A stretch of DNA of 64,000 nucleotides from Fidelibacterota bacterium (GCA_947476275.1 CANJPQ010000018.1:33694-97693), one strand, 5' to 3'. Shown: positions 7,430 to 16,895, numbered from the stretch's first letter. The notes: a model not told the origin generated them from the letters alone. Numbers and translations are program-made.

Positions 7430-10267
7430 ATGGGCAGACTGCTTGAAGCGCGCGCTGTCCTGATCGCCCTGGCTGCCATATTTGCCGTCAGCGTTGCGGC
7501 CATGATGGGGCTGCAAATCAACCGCGCCTACCACGAAGCGGTGGAGCAAGGGTTCCGCGACGTCCGCAACCTGGCGAATACCCTCGCGCAGCACACCCAC
7601 CAGTCGGTTTTGGGCGTGGATCTGGTGCTGCAAGGGCTTACCGCGCCGGAGCTTGTGCCGGTTCTGCTCGACCCGCAGCGCCAAACGCAAGCGTACGGCA
7701 TTCTGCGGAGCCGTGCGCGCATCCTGCCGGGCGTGCTCGGGCTGATGGTGCTGACGGCCGACGGGCGCATTTTCAACAGCTCCAACGACCTTCCGCATAT
7801 CGACATGTCCGCCCGACCGGAATTCTTGGCGTTGCGTGACGGGGCGGACGTCGTGCTGTCGCCGCCGACGATGGGGAAGGGCGGCACCAGCAAGGACCGC
7901 CCGGTCATCGTCATGTCGCGGCGGATCGAGTCGCCGGACGGCAAATTCCTCGGCACGGTGGAAGCCAGCATCTCGATCGACTATTTCCTGGAGTTCTACG
8001 GCAATCTCGACATCGGCTCTCGCGGCGTGATCGGCGTTGTGCGTAAGGACGGTGTGGCTGTTATCCGGTATCCGTTTCAGGAGAGCCTGTATGGCCGCCC
8101 GCAAAATACATCCCCGATTTACCAGGCCTATAAGAAGACCGCAGGGCAGGGCGAGCTACTCTCGACGTATGTTTCTGACGGCATCGACCGTTTGACCGCC
8201 TATCGCGATGTCGCGGACATCGACGTATTTGTCTCGGTCGGTTTGGCGGTCGACGACGTTTTGGCAGGATGGCGCCGCAGCGCGAGCATCGAAGGCGCCG
8301 CAGGCGCGGCGCTGATCCTGTTGATGGCGTCCCTGGTCTATATGGCCAATCGCTTTCTGACCGCACGCGAAGCGGCACGGCAAAATGTGACGGCGCGGCT
8401 CAACCAGCTTGCCGCGTCTTCTGCCGATATTGCCGCAATCCATACCGGAGCTGGCTTGGTCGACGGCATGCGCCGCATGGTGCAGGAATTAATTCCCGGC
8501 GGCCAAGCGGACGTGCGCTTTGGCACGGCGCGCGTCGGTGTCGGCCATGACGTTGCGGCGGCGCCGCAGCAGATCACCGTGCCTCTGCAGACCAAAGGCG
8601 GTCGCGTGCTCGGCACATTGCACGTTGCGCGGCCTGACGGTCCGCCGTTGACCGATCAGGATGTTGCGGTGCTCATGCAACTGGCGACCATCGGCACCGT
8701 GGCGCTGGAGAATGTCGAGTTACTCGCGGATAGCCAGCGGCTGACCGCGCAGGCTGAACGGGCTCGAGCCGAAGAAGCCGAAGCCCGTCGGCGTATCGAA
8801 GACGTGTTCGCGACCATGTCGGAAGGTGTGTACACCCTCGATCGCAAAGGGCGCTTTACGTTCCTGAACGATAATGCGGTGATGATGCTGCTGCGCCCGC
8901 GTGAAGAGCTTCAAGGCCGGGTCTGGTGGGAGGTCTATCCGCATATGCGGGAGTCCGAACTTCGCGCGGTCTTCACCCAGGTCGTCGAAAAGCAAGCGTC
9001 GGCGGAGTATGTGCTCGAATACGAAACCCACGAGGGCACGCAGTGGATGGACGTGCGCGTCTTCCCGACCAAGGACGGTTGCAGCGTGTATATTCGCGAC
9101 ATTACGCAGCGCATCGACACCGAAAGCAAGTTGCGCCAGGCGCAGAAGATGGAAGCCATCGGCCAGCTGACCGGCGGTATCGCGCACGATTTCAACAATC
9201 TGTTGACGGTGGTGCTTGGCAACATCGACATGCTTGTAGAGTCGCTCCACACCAACCCGCGTATGAAGCACGTTGCGGAAGTCGCCCGTGATGCCGCATT
9301 GCGCGGCGCCACCCTCGTCGCGCGCTTGCTGGCGTTCGCGCGCCGTCAGGCGCTGGCGCCGCGGGCAGTCGACGTGAATGCGTTGACGCGGAACCTCGAG
9401 GATCTGCTGCGGCGGACCATCGGTGAGGCGGTGACCGTCATTATGAAGCGCGCGCCGGACCTGTGGCAGGCCAATATCGATCCGACCCAGATGGAGAACG
9501 CGCTTCTCAATCTTGCGCTCAACGCGCGTGATGCGATGCCCGCCGGCGGTGCGCTGACGATCGCGACATCGAATGCGCACCTCGATCCGGATGCGGGAGA
9601 AGATGCGCCGCCGCCCGGCGACTACGTGCTGGTGGAGGTGCGCGACACCGGCACCGGCATGAGCGAAGACGTCCGCAGCCGCGCGTTCGACCCGTTCTTC
9701 ACCACCAAGCCTGTCGGTCAGGGGTCGGGGCTTGGGCTCAGCATGGTCTACGGCTTCGTGCGGCAATCGGGCGGTCACGTGCGGATTGAGAGCGACGTCG
9801 GCAAGGGCACCGCCATCCGAATGTATCTGCCGCGCGCGGGTGCTGCGGAGACGTTGGCTCCGGCACCTGCCGTTGCCACGCCAACGCCAGCCGGCCATGA
9901 GACGGTGCTGCTCGTGGAAGACGACGAACTGGTGCGCGAGCATCTATCGGTCACGCTGCAAGCGCTGGGGTATGCCATCATTCCCTGCGCCACCGGCCGT
10001 GAGGCCATCGACATCGTCAGCGGTGGCGCGCAGGCCGATGTGCTGCTCACGGACGTTGTCCTCGGTGGCGGCATGAACGGCCATAGCGTCGCGGAGAAGA
10101 TCAAGGAACTCCGGCCCGATATGCCCGTGCTCTATATGTCGGGCTACACCGAGGACGCGATCATTCACGAAGGTAGACTCGATCCGGGCATCCATTTCAT
10201 TTCCAAGCCCTTCCGTCGGCAGGAAATCGCGCGCAAACTGCGAGACGTGCTGTCGACGCATCGGTAA
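7430..10267 (+). CDS. Hybrid sensor histidine kinase with periplasmic dCache-like sensor and receiver domain
   Basis: A 945-aa inner-membrane hybrid kinase. Transmembrane helices at about residues 7-29 and 291-310 enclose a roughly 260-residue periplasmic sensor of dCache/PDC appearance. A GAF-like segment (about 325-435), a PAS domain (about 454-560), a HisKA domain with the phosphoacceptor in GGIAHDFNN (H586), an HATPase_c domain (LALNARDAM, DTGTGMS, GSGLGLSMVYG) and a C-terminal receiver with phosphorylatable D875 (LLTDVVL) follow. The HDFNN type is typical of kinases that carry their own receiver. ATG 7430 was preferred over an upstream in-frame TTG at 7409; a GAAGGGG lies 12-19 bp upstream. 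No separate response regulator is adjacent, so the output partner is elsewhere. The ligand is unknown. Confidence 0.88.
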   Translation: MGRLLEARAVLIALAAIFAVSVAAMMGLQINRAYHEAVEQGFRDVRNLANTLAQHTHQSVLGVDLVLQGLTAPELVPVLLDPQRQTQAYGILRSRARILPGVLGLMVLTADGRIFNSSNDLPHIDMSARPEFLALRDGADVVLSPPTMGKGGTSKDRPVIVMSRRIESPDGKFLGTVEASISIDYFLEFYGNLDIGSRGVIGVVRKDGVAVIRYPFQESLYGRPQNTSPIYQAYKKTAGQGELLSTYVSDGIDRLTAYRDVADIDVFVSVGLAVDDVLAGWRRSASIEGAAGAALILLMASLVYMANRFLTAREAARQNVTARLNQLAASSADIAAIHTGAGLVDGMRRMVQELIPGGQADVRFGTARVGVGHDVAAAPQQITVPLQTKGGRVLGTLHVARPDGPPLTDQDVAVLMQLATIGTVALENVELLADSQRLTAQAERARAEEAEARRRIEDVFATMSEGVYTLDRKGRFTFLNDNAVMMLLRPREELQGRVWWEVYPHMRESELRAVFTQVVEKQASAEYVLEYETHEGTQWMDVRVFPTKDGCSVYIRDITQRIDTESKLRQAQKMEAIGQLTGGIAHDFNNLLTVVLGNIDMLVESLHTNPRMKHVAEVARDAALRGATLVARLLAFARRQALAPRAVDVNALTRNLEDLLRRTIGEAVTVIMKRAPDLWQANIDPTQMENALLNLALNARDAMPAGGALTIATSNAHLDPDAGEDAPPPGDYVLVEVRDTGTGMSEDVRSRAFDPFFTTKPVGQGSGLGLSMVYGFVRQSGGHVRIESDVGKGTAIRMYLPRAGAAETLAPAPAVATPTPAGHETVLLVEDDELVREHLSVTLQALGYAIIPCATGREAIDIVSGGAQADVLLTDVVLGGGMNGHSVAEKIKELRPDMPVLYMSGYTEDAIIHEGRLDPGIHFISKPFRRQEIARKLRDVLSTHR

Positions 10268-10283
10268 AACACGTGGGGTGGGC

Positions 10284-10478
10284 ATGGCGATCACACCGAA
10301 GCAAGCTCCGAAGCCCGCGCTTCCGCCGACACAGACCTGCGCGAAGTGCGGTGCGGTGTTCCGCTGGGAGCCACGCGATCCGACCGTCAAGAACTCCCCG
10401 TTGTCGGCGCACCTCTCCAAGCCGAGCGACACCTGCGACTGCGGCTACGGAACGCTCGCTCCGATCTTCGACGCGTGA
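10284..10478 (+). CDS. Zinc-ribbon-like miniprotein
   Basis: A 64-aa protein starting 16 bp after the hybrid kinase stop, with GTGGGG upstream of its ATG. It contains CAKC and, 30 residues later, CDCG, a probable four-cysteine zinc-binding pair, flanked by Pro-rich segments. Single zinc-ribbon proteins of this size usually bind nucleic acid or protein. Its position suggests possible co-transcription with the kinase. Nothing more specific can be said. Confidence 0.5.
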   Translation: MAITPKQAPKPALPPTQTCAKCGAVFRWEPRDPTVKNSPLSAHLSKPSDTCDCGYGTLAPIFDA

Positions 10479-10519
10479 AAGCCTATGGCGTTCGCGTCAT
10501 GCGTTCGCGCGTCAGGCAA

Positions 10520-10539
10520 TTAGTTAGTATATTAACTAA
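10520..10539. promoter_or_regulatory. Perfect inverted repeat, candidate ArsR-family operator
   Basis: TTAGTTA (10520-10526) and TAACTAA (10533-10539) form a perfect 7-bp palindrome around a 6-bp AT spacer. It lies 41 bp upstream of the ArsR-type regulator gene, next to a consensus -35 box. ArsR/SmtB repressors commonly bind AT-rich imperfect 12-2-12 palindromes at their own promoter, so autoregulation is likely. The related half-sites GTTAGTTAG recur at 10568-10576. Confidence 0.6.
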
Positions 10540-10545
10540 GTAATA

Positions 10546-10574
10546 TTGACATCTGGCACTTCGTGGAGTTAGTT
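10546..10574 (+). promoter_or_regulatory. Sigma70-like promoter for the ArsR/SRPBCC pair
   Basis: A perfect TTGACA lies at 10546-10551. A weak -10 (TTAGTT, 10569-10574) follows after 17 bp. Transcription would begin at about 10581, the A of the ATG, so the message may be leaderless or nearly so. The -35 is clear; the -10 and start site are inferred. Confidence 0.4.
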
Positions 10575-10580
10575 AGTCGT

Positions 10581-10952
10581 ATGGCTAACAAACAAGCCTC
10601 TTTGGATCTCGTTTTCGCGGCGCTCTCTGACGCGACACGCAGGGCTATCGTCATGCGCCTATGCAGGGAGCCGGCATCGGTAAGTGAGCTCTCGAAGCCA
10701 TTTGCGATGGCGATGCCGACCCTGCTGCAGCACGTCCGCGTCTTGGAGACGAGCGGACTCATTCAAACCGAGAAGATTGGCCGGGTCAGAACATGCTCGC
10801 TGCGTGCGGAAGTCATGGCGGCAACCGAGCAGTGGTTGGCACTTCAGCGGACGGTTTGGGCGCAAAGGCTCGACCGCATGGAATCCTATGTCTACGAACT
10901 GCAAGCGACGGAGATGAAACATGTCAAACGCAAACGAAAAGGAAAGCAGTGA
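10581..10952 (+). CDS. ArsR-family winged-helix transcriptional regulator
   Basis: A 123-aa repressor with the ArsR/SmtB winged helix: LSDATRRAIVMRL (about 15-27), recognition helix region SVSELSKPFAMAMPTLLQHVRVL (34-56) and wing TEKIGRVRTCSL (63-74). No metal-binding cysteine pair typical of ArsR metal sensors is visible, so it belongs to the non-metal group usually found beside SRPBCC (AHSA1) genes. Its 3' end overlaps the start of that gene by 32 bp, showing translational coupling. A palindrome and TTGACA just upstream suggest autoregulation. An in-frame GTG at 10563 is a less likely start. Confidence 0.85.
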   Translation: MANKQASLDLVFAALSDATRRAIVMRLCREPASVSELSKPFAMAMPTLLQHVRVLETSGLIQTEKIGRVRTCSLRAEVMAATEQWLALQRTVWAQRLDRMESYVYELQATEMKHVKRKRKGKQ

Positions 10953-11418
10953 TCGAACCGCTTGGGCCCTCGATCGAGAGATCGTCTTATCGCGTGTTGT
11001 CGCGGCGCCGCGAAGTCTCGTGTTCAAAGCGTGGACCGATCCGCAGCATTTGCCTCAATGGTTCGGTCCCGCGGGGTTTAAGCTCGAGACGCAGGAGATC
11101 GATATTCGCGTGGGCGGTCGCTGGCGGTTTGTCTTCATCGCCCCGGACGGGACGCGATACGACAATCGAATGGTTTTCCTGAAAGTAGAAGCGCCGCGTC
11201 TTCTGGAGATGGATCACGGTGCCGATAGGGACGATGACCCGGGCAGGTTCCGCGTGATCGTCACATTTGATGAGCAGAGCAATGGGAAAACAGTCGTCAC
11301 GCTGCGACAGCTGCACCCGACCAGTGCGCAACGCGACGCGAAGATCGGCTTCGGCGCCGTCGAGTTCGGCCATCAGACGCTCGACAAGCTTGCACTCCAC
11401 GTCGCGGCGATGGAGTGA
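10921..11418 (+). CDS. SRPBCC / AHSA1-type START-fold protein
   Basis: A 165-aa protein with the AHSA1-like SRPBCC signature: ISLSRV-type opening (IVLSRVVAAPRSLVFKAWTDP), LPQWFGP, then VGGRWRFV and a C-terminal helix. These helix-grip proteins bind hydrophobic ligands or act as co-chaperone-like domains. The gene overlaps the ArsR regulator and is probably its effector partner; such pairs are widespread in alphaproteobacteria, with unknown ligands. The family is certain, the role is not. Confidence 0.82.
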   Translation: MSNANEKESSDRTAWALDREIVLSRVVAAPRSLVFKAWTDPQHLPQWFGPAGFKLETQEIDIRVGGRWRFVFIAPDGTRYDNRMVFLKVEAPRLLEMDHGADRDDDPGRFRVIVTFDEQSNGKTVVTLRQLHPTSAQRDAKIGFGAVEFGHQTLDKLALHVAAME

Positions 11419-11464
11419 GCGCGTCTGGTCTGATGTGTCGAGGAGGTTGAACCTCCATTGTCGA

Positions 11465-12721
11465 TCACGACGAGAAGCGGTCGAGGCCGAGACCCGTCAT
11501 GTCGATCTCCGGTGCGCGGCCGGAGATCAGATCGGCAATCACCTTTGCCGAACCGCAGGCCATGGTCCACCCGAGGGTGCCGTGGCCGGTGTTGAGAAAC
11601 AGATTGTCGTACCGTGTGCCGCCGATGATCGGAACGGAATCCGGCGTGGCGGGGCGAAGTCCGGCCCAGGCATTCACGCTGGAATAATCGGACGCGTGCG
11701 GAAATAGTTCGCGCGCGTTCCGCACCAAGGGTTCCACGCGCACGGGATTGAGGCTGGCGTCCCATCCTGCCAACTCGGCGGTGCCGGCCACCCGCATTCT
11801 GTGCCCCAGCCGCGAAAACACCATGTACCGCGTCTCATCGGTGATACTGACGCGCGGCGCGGCGTTCTCCTGCGCGATGTCGACCGTGATCGAATAGCCC
11901 TTGGCCGGGTAGATGGGTAGGTCGAGCCCCAATGGTCGCAACATCGCCGGTGCGTAGCTGCCCAGACAGACGACGATGCCGTCGGGCGTATAGCGATCGC
12001 GATCTGTGATGATGTCGGTGACGGCGCGGCCATGCGCCGATAGGCTCCGTATGGTCTCGCCGTAACGGAAGACGACGCCCAGGTTGCCTGCCAGGGTCGC
12101 GAGTTCCTCGGTAAAGCGATGCGCATCGCCACTTTCGTCCTCCGGGCTCATCAACCCGCCCGCCAGTGTGTGTGCATCTCGCAAGGCGGGTTCCGCGGCG
12201 ACGCACTCTGCGGCGGTGAGAACATCTTGCGACAGGCCCAGGCTTGCGAGTTCAGCGGCGGTGGCCCGCCCCTCGGCGAATGAGTCGGCCGAGCGATAGA
12301 TGTGCAGGATGCCGCGCAGCTCTTGTGCGTATTGGATATTGGTGTGCTGACGCAGCGCTTTCAGGACGGCGCGGCTGTACAGGGCAACGCGCAACGTCCG
12401 GTCCATGTTGATGCGAACGCGCGTGTCGGTGCAATTGCGCAGGAACCGCATACCCCATTTCCAGAGCGAGGGATCCCAGCGCCAGGGCTTAAACAGGAGG
12501 GGCGCATCGGGGGCGAACATCCACCGGAACGCCTGGGAAGGCACCCCTGGGCCGGCCCAAGGCTTTGCGTGGCAGGCCGAGATCTGGGCGCCATTTGCAA
12601 AGCTGGTTTCCAGGCCCGGGCCCGCCTGGCGATCGATCACGACCACCTCGTGACCGGCCTCGGCGAGGAAGTACGCCGTGGTGGTCCCGACGACGCCGGC
12701 GCCAAGAACCACGATCTTCAA
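11465..12721 (-). CDS. dadA: D-amino acid dehydrogenase (FAD)
   Basis: A 418-aa FAD-dependent oxidoreductase of the DadA family, which oxidises D-amino acids (typically D-alanine) to 2-oxo acids and passes electrons to the respiratory chain. It begins with the dinucleotide-binding motif VLGAGVVG (5-12) and VVVIDRQ. SFANGAQISACHAKPWA, GLRPATPDSVPIIG and NTGHGTLGWTMACGSAK are characteristic of the family. It is divergent from nnr with about 98 bp between starts, and no alanine racemase gene is adjacent. Confidence 0.87.
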   Translation of the reverse strand: MKIVVLGAGVVGTTTAYFLAEAGHEVVVIDRQAGPGLETSFANGAQISACHAKPWAGPGVPSQAFRWMFAPDAPLLFKPWRWDPSLWKWGMRFLRNCTDTRVRINMDRTLRVALYSRAVLKALRQHTNIQYAQELRGILHIYRSADSFAEGRATAAELASLGLSQDVLTAAECVAAEPALRDAHTLAGGLMSPEDESGDAHRFTEELATLAGNLGVVFRYGETIRSLSAHGRAVTDIITDRDRYTPDGIVVCLGSYAPAMLRPLGLDLPIYPAKGYSITVDIAQENAAPRVSITDETRYMVFSRLGHRMRVAGTAELAGWDASLNPVRVEPLVRNARELFPHASDYSSVNAWAGLRPATPDSVPIIGGTRYDNLFLNTGHGTLGWTMACGSAKVIADLISGRAPEIDMTGLGLDRFSS

Positions 12722-12819
12722 AACGCGCTCCGGGAGTAGGGGACGGGGGTAGGGAGAACAGGATCGGCAAGGTAAGATCGTCGGGTCCAGCCGTCCACCC
12801 CTGTGGGATCACGACTGCC

Positions 12820-14304
12820 ATGCACGACAAGCTCCCCAGCGAACTCGCGGTTCTCACGGTCGCGGAAACGTATGCCGCCGATCAGGCGGCGATGCGCTTG
12901 CGCATCCACAGCCTGACCCTAATGGAAGCGGCGGGCGCCGCGGTCACGGCCGTGATCACGAGCGGATGGTCGCGTCAGCACGTGACGGTGCTTTGCGGGC
13001 CGGGCAACAATGGCGGCGATGGGTATGTCGTGGCGCGGCTGCTGCACGACGCCGGCTGGCCCGTGCAGGTCGCGCGGTATGAGGGCCAGCTCGCCGCGGA
13101 TGCGGCGGTAAACGCGGACCGTTGGCACCACACCGGCGGGACTGTCGTGCCGTTCGGTCCGGCGGCGCTCGATGGCGCGAGCCTCGTGGTCGACGCGTTG
13201 TTCGGTGCCGGACTGAAGGGTCCGTTGGACGCAGACGTGCTGACCGTGTTGGCTTTGATCCGTACCCGCAACCTGCCATGCATCGCCGTTGACTTGCCGA
13301 GCGGTATCGACGGCGAAAGCGGCGAGATTCTCGGCGGCGAGCCCAACGGTGCCGTGCAATGCGCGGCGACCGTCACGTTCTTCCGCGCCAAGCCGGCGCA
13401 TTTGCTTTATCCGGGCCGCGCGTACTGCGGCGCATTGACCGTCGCCGATATTGGCGTGCCCGCGCGCGTGCTACAGGAAATCCGGCCGCTGACGGTGAAG
13501 AACACGCCGCTGCTGTGGACGCTGCCGCGTCCGGGCTGGGCGGATCACAAGTACACGCGCGGATACGCCTTGATTGTGGGCGGCGCACATATGACGGGGG
13601 CGGCGCGCTTGGCTGCACGCGCCGCGCGGCGCGTTGGCGCCGGTCTGCTCGCGTTGGCGGTACCCGAGACGGTAGTCCCGATATATGCCACGTCGGAGCC
13701 GGGCTGCTTCGTCGAGCCGCGGGGCGAGGGCGACGTCGCCGGGGCACTGGCCGATCCGCGCCGCAATGGTGTCCTGATCGGTCCCGGCTGCGGCATCGGC
13801 GAGGGGACTCGCGCCATGGTGCGGCAGATCCTCGCCACCGACCGTCCCGTGGTGCTGGACGCCGATGCGCTGACCAGCTTTGCGGCGGCCCCCGACGAAT
13901 TGTTCGCCATGACCCGTGCCCATCGGGGGCCATGCGTTCTAACGCCCCATCCCGGCGAGTTCGCCCGTCTTTTCGGGCCGACCGAAGGCGGAAAGCTGCG
14001 CAGCGCGCGCGCCGCGGCGGTCCGTTCCGGCGCCACGGTCGTGTTCAAAGGCCCCGATACGGTCGTCGCGACCCCCGATGGCCTGGCGGCAGTCGCCTCG
14101 AACGCCCCAGCCTGGCTGGCCACGGGTGGATCCGGGGATGTCCTGGCGGGCCTAATCCTGGGGTTGCTAGTTCAGGGCTCCGACGCGTGGACCGCGGCGA
14201 CCGCCGGCGTCTGGCTACAGGGCGCCGCCGCCACCCATCTGGGGCGGGGTTTGGTGGCCGAGGACCTGCCGGAGGCAATTCCCCGGGTGTTGTCGTCACT
14301 TTAA
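12820..14304 (+). CDS. nnr: Bifunctional NAD(P)H-hydrate epimerase / ADP-dependent dehydratase
   Basis: A 494-aa fusion that repairs hydrated NAD(P)H. The N-terminal YjeF_N epimerase half (about 1-220) shows CGPGNNGGDGYVVARLL and AVDLPSGIDGESG. The C-terminal carbohydrate-kinase-like dehydratase half shows VLDADAL, VLTPHPGEFARLF and ATGGSGDVLAG, with the catalytic aspartate in GSGDVL. The ATG at 12820 gives MHDKLPSELAVLTVAE, the usual N terminus; the reading frame stays open further upstream but without plausible coding. Its stop lies 115 bp before tRNA-Leu. Confidence 0.9.
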   Translation: MHDKLPSELAVLTVAETYAADQAAMRLRIHSLTLMEAAGAAVTAVITSGWSRQHVTVLCGPGNNGGDGYVVARLLHDAGWPVQVARYEGQLAADAAVNADRWHHTGGTVVPFGPAALDGASLVVDALFGAGLKGPLDADVLTVLALIRTRNLPCIAVDLPSGIDGESGEILGGEPNGAVQCAATVTFFRAKPAHLLYPGRAYCGALTVADIGVPARVLQEIRPLTVKNTPLLWTLPRPGWADHKYTRGYALIVGGAHMTGAARLAARAARRVGAGLLALAVPETVVPIYATSEPGCFVEPRGEGDVAGALADPRRNGVLIGPGCGIGEGTRAMVRQILATDRPVVLDADALTSFAAAPDELFAMTRAHRGPCVLTPHPGEFARLFGPTEGGKLRSARAAAVRSGATVVFKGPDTVVATPDGLAAVASNAPAWLATGGSGDVLAGLILGLLVQGSDAWTAATAGVWLQGAAATHLGRGLVAEDLPEAIPRVLSSL

Positions 14305-14419
14305 GCGACTTTTGCGGGTCTAAATCCTTGCGGAACAGGGCTTGATCCCCCATCACCTTGTTGGGTATCAACGACGGTCTTTTTTGGCAGGCCGCCGCGG
14401 TGGCCAGCCCCAAACGTCA

Positions 14420-14506
14420 GCGGGTGTGGTGGAACTGGTAGACACGCCAGATTTAGGTTCTGGTGGCCGAAAGGTCGTAGGGGTTCAAGTCCCTTCACCC
14501 GCACCA
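14420..14506 (+). tRNA. tRNA-Leu (anticodon UAG)
   Basis: The 87-nt gene has a GCGGGTG/CACCCGC acceptor stem, an anticodon stem CCAGA/TCTGG with loop TTTAGGT giving anticodon UAG, a class II long variable arm, the GGTTCAAGTC T-arm, and an encoded CCA. It sits between nnr and tig. A spurious antisense reading frame across it is not a gene. Confidence 0.96.
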
Positions 14507-14586
14507 CAGCGGACGATGTAACACTGCCGGCCGTCGCCTTTTGTGGCGGTCGTTAACAGCTAGAGAACCAGAGAACGAGCCCCTCC

Positions 14587-15912
14587 ATGCAAGTTATCGA
14601 CAAAGTCAGCGACGGTCTGAAGCGCGAATTCAATGTGGTGGTCACGGCCGCCGCCATCGAGGAAAAGGTCGAGGCGCGTCTCACGGAAGTCGGCCAGCAG
14701 GTTCGTCTGCCGGGGTTCCGCCCGGGCAAGGTGCCGCGCGACATCCTGAAGAAGCGCTTCGGCCAGTCCGTGCGCGGTGAAGTGCTGGAACGCACGATCG
14801 ATGAGTCCACCCAGCAAGCGCTGACCGAAAAGGCGATCAAGCCGGCGCTGCAGCCGAAGGTCGAGTTGGTCAGCTTCGACGAAGGCAAGGATCTGGAATT
14901 CGCGATCAAGGTGGAAGTACTGCCGGAGATTTCCGCAGCCGATTTCTCGAGCATCACCCTTTCGCGCGATGTCGCCACGGTTCAGGACCCCGAAGTCGCC
15001 AAGGCGCTCGAGACTCTGCAGAACAGCCGCGCCACCACTGAAGCCGTCACCGAGGCGCGCGCCGCCGCGAACGGCGACGTACTTGTGACCGATTTCGTTG
15101 GCCGTATCGACGGCACCCCGTTCGAGGGTGGCACCGCTCAGGGTGCTTCGATCGAACTCGGCTCTGGCTCGTTCATTCCCGGCTTCGAGGAGCAACTGAT
15201 CGGTGCGAAGGCCGGCGAAACCAAGGAATTGAAGGTCACCTTCCCGAAGGAATATCAGGCCGCGGAACTCGCCGGCAAAGACGCCGTGTTCGAAGTGAAG
15301 GTGACGGAACTGCGCCGCAAGATCATCCCGGAACTGACGGAAGACTTCGCCAAGTCCGTCGGCGCCGAGAGCATCGAAGCCATGCGCACCCGCGCGCGTG
15401 AAATGATTCAGAGCCAGTATGACGAGTTGTCACGCCTGCGCCTGAAGCGCCAGCTTCTCGACAAGCTTGCCGAAACCAACAGCTTCGCTGTGCCGCAGGG
15501 CATGGTGGACGCGGAATTCGACGCGATCTGGCGCCAGGTCGAGGAAGCGAAGAAGGCCGGTCAGCTCGATGCGGCCGACCGCGACAAGAGCGACGACGAC
15601 CTCAAGACCGAATATCGCAACATCGCCGAGCGCCGCGTGCGCCTGGGGCTGCTACTGTCCGACGTCGGCACCAAGAACTCCATCACCGTTGCGCCGGAAG
15701 ACTTCTCCGCTGCCGTGATGGCCGAAGCCCGCCGCTATCCGGGCCAGGAAAGTGCGGTGGTAAACCACTATCAGCGCAATCCCCAGGCGCTGGAGACTCT
15801 GCGTGCACCGTTGTTCGAGGAAAAGGTGGTGGATTACATCCTGGGAAAAGCCCAGATCACCGATAAGGTCGTCACGTTCGAAGAGCTCCAAAAGGACGTC
15901 GACGCGGCCTAA
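14587..15912 (+). CDS. tig: Trigger factor
   Basis: A 441-aa ribosome-associated chaperone and peptidyl-prolyl isomerase. The ribosome-binding motif GFRPGKVP is at residues 43-50. An FKBP-like PPIase domain follows (about 150-245: [40 protein letters not shown]), then a helical substrate-binding C-terminal domain. Length is normal for the family. It is the first gene of the tig-clpP-clpX-lon protein quality-control block, a conserved alphaproteobacterial arrangement. Confidence 0.97.
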   Translation: MQVIDKVSDGLKREFNVVVTAAAIEEKVEARLTEVGQQVRLPGFRPGKVPRDILKKRFGQSVRGEVLERTIDESTQQALTEKAIKPALQPKVELVSFDEGKDLEFAIKVEVLPEISAADFSSITLSRDVATVQDPEVAKALETLQNSRATTEAVTEARAAANGDVLVTDFVGRIDGTPFEGGTAQGASIELGSGSFIPGFEEQLIGAKAGETKELKVTFPKEYQAAELAGKDAVFEVKVTELRRKIIPELTEDFAKSVGAESIEAMRTRAREMIQSQYDELSRLRLKRQLLDKLAETNSFAVPQGMVDAEFDAIWRQVEEAKKAGQLDAADRDKSDDDLKTEYRNIAERRVRLGLLLSDVGTKNSITVAPEDFSAAVMAEARRYPGQESAVVNHYQRNPQALETLRAPLFEEKVVDYILGKAQITDKVVTFEELQKDVDAA

Positions 15913-15987
15913 CCCCGGACTTTGGACCGAATCTACGTCGGCCTTGCGGCGGCCAGCCACCGGACTATTTTAGATCGACTGCGGCGT

Positions 15988-16004
15988 GGGCCCGAAACGG
16001 GCCC
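15988..16004 (+). terminator. Compact hairpin between tig and clpP
   Basis: GGGCCCG (15988-15994), loop AAA, CGGGCCC (15998-16004) form a perfect 7-bp stem. A short T-run (GCTTTT) starts only 7 bp further on, so it is a poor intrinsic terminator. It may end part of the tig transcripts or stabilise the clpP leader. Confidence 0.4.
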
Positions 16005-16040
16005 CCGTCGGCTTTTGATCCTTTTCAGGGCGGGACCACC

Positions 16041-16718
16041 ATGACGCGCGATCGCGACCCGATTGATTTCTACATGAACAGCCTCGTGCCGATGGTGGTC
16101 GAACAGACCAATCGCGGTGAGCGGGCCTACGACATCTATTCCCGGCTCCTGAAAGAGCGGATCATTTTCCTGATCGGCGGCGTCAATGATGGCGTGGCGT
16201 CGCTCATCTGCGCCCAGTTGCTGTTCCTGGAGTCGGAGAATCCGGGCAAGGACATCTCCTTCTACATCAATTCCCCAGGCGGCGTGGTGACATCCGGCCT
16301 CGCGATCTATGACACCATGCAGTACATTCGCTGCGACGTGGCGACCATGTGCGTAGGGCAGGCGGCCTCGATGGGGTCGTTGCTGTTGACCGCCGGCAAG
16401 GCCGGAAAGCGCTATTCGTTGCCCAATTCACGCATCATGATCCACCAGCCCTCCGGCGGTTTCCAGGGCCAGGCGGCGGATATCGAGATCCAGGCGCGCG
16501 AGATCCTGGCGCTGCGGGCGCGGCTCAATCAGATGTACGTCGAGCACACCGGGCAGACCTTGAAAGCCATTGAAAAGGCTATGGATCGCGACAATTTTAT
16601 GAACGCCGAAGAGGCCAAGGCATTTGGCCTGATCGACAGCGTTGTGAAGGACCGGCCGAAGCTCGACAAGGGCGACAGCACCGGTGGCGCGACGTCCGAA
16701 AAGAGCGGAACAACTTAA
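16041..16718 (+). CDS. clpP: ATP-dependent Clp protease proteolytic subunit
   Basis: A 225-aa serine peptidase subunit that forms the ClpP tetradecamer and degrades substrates fed by ClpX. The triad is S110 (GQAASMGS), H135 (MIHQPSGG) and D184 (DRDNFM). It begins [22 protein letters not shown] without a long propeptide. The C-terminal 20 residues are Gly/Ser/Thr/Lys-rich and probably disordered. It is followed 232 bp downstream by clpX, with an inverted repeat in between. Confidence 0.97.
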   Translation: MTRDRDPIDFYMNSLVPMVVEQTNRGERAYDIYSRLLKERIIFLIGGVNDGVASLICAQLLFLESENPGKDISFYINSPGGVVTSGLAIYDTMQYIRCDVATMCVGQAASMGSLLLTAGKAGKRYSLPNSRIMIHQPSGGFQGQAADIEIQAREILALRARLNQMYVEHTGQTLKAIEKAMDRDNFMNAEEAKAFGLIDSVVKDRPKLDKGDSTGGATSEKSGTT

Positions 16719-16880
16719 AGTTGTAAATTGAGAATTTTGCGACTTCAGTCCACCTGCACGAGATACCGTTGGGTGTGCCGTCGGGCGGATTGAAGCGTTA
16801 TGGTTTTTGTTAACGGTTGTACCGGGTTCTGGCTTCCCGCGGGCACTAACTGATGTTGTGCCCCGCGGAAAGGCTACGTT

Positions 16881-16895
16881 AACATACCGTATGTT
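16881..16895. promoter_or_regulatory. Palindrome AACATA-CCG-TATGTT upstream of clpX
   Basis: A 15-bp sequence with perfect 6-bp arms (16881-16886, 16890-16895) lies 55 bp upstream of the clpX start, in an otherwise unassigned AT-richer intergenic stretch. Its position fits an operator or a promoter element allowing clpX to be expressed separately from clpP. No regulator can be named. Confidence 0.35.

Noticed and set aside
14301..14507. Antisense reading frame across tRNA-Leu
   Set aside because: The product is the typical spurious translation of a tRNA-Leu gene on the reverse strand; the region is explained by the tRNA.
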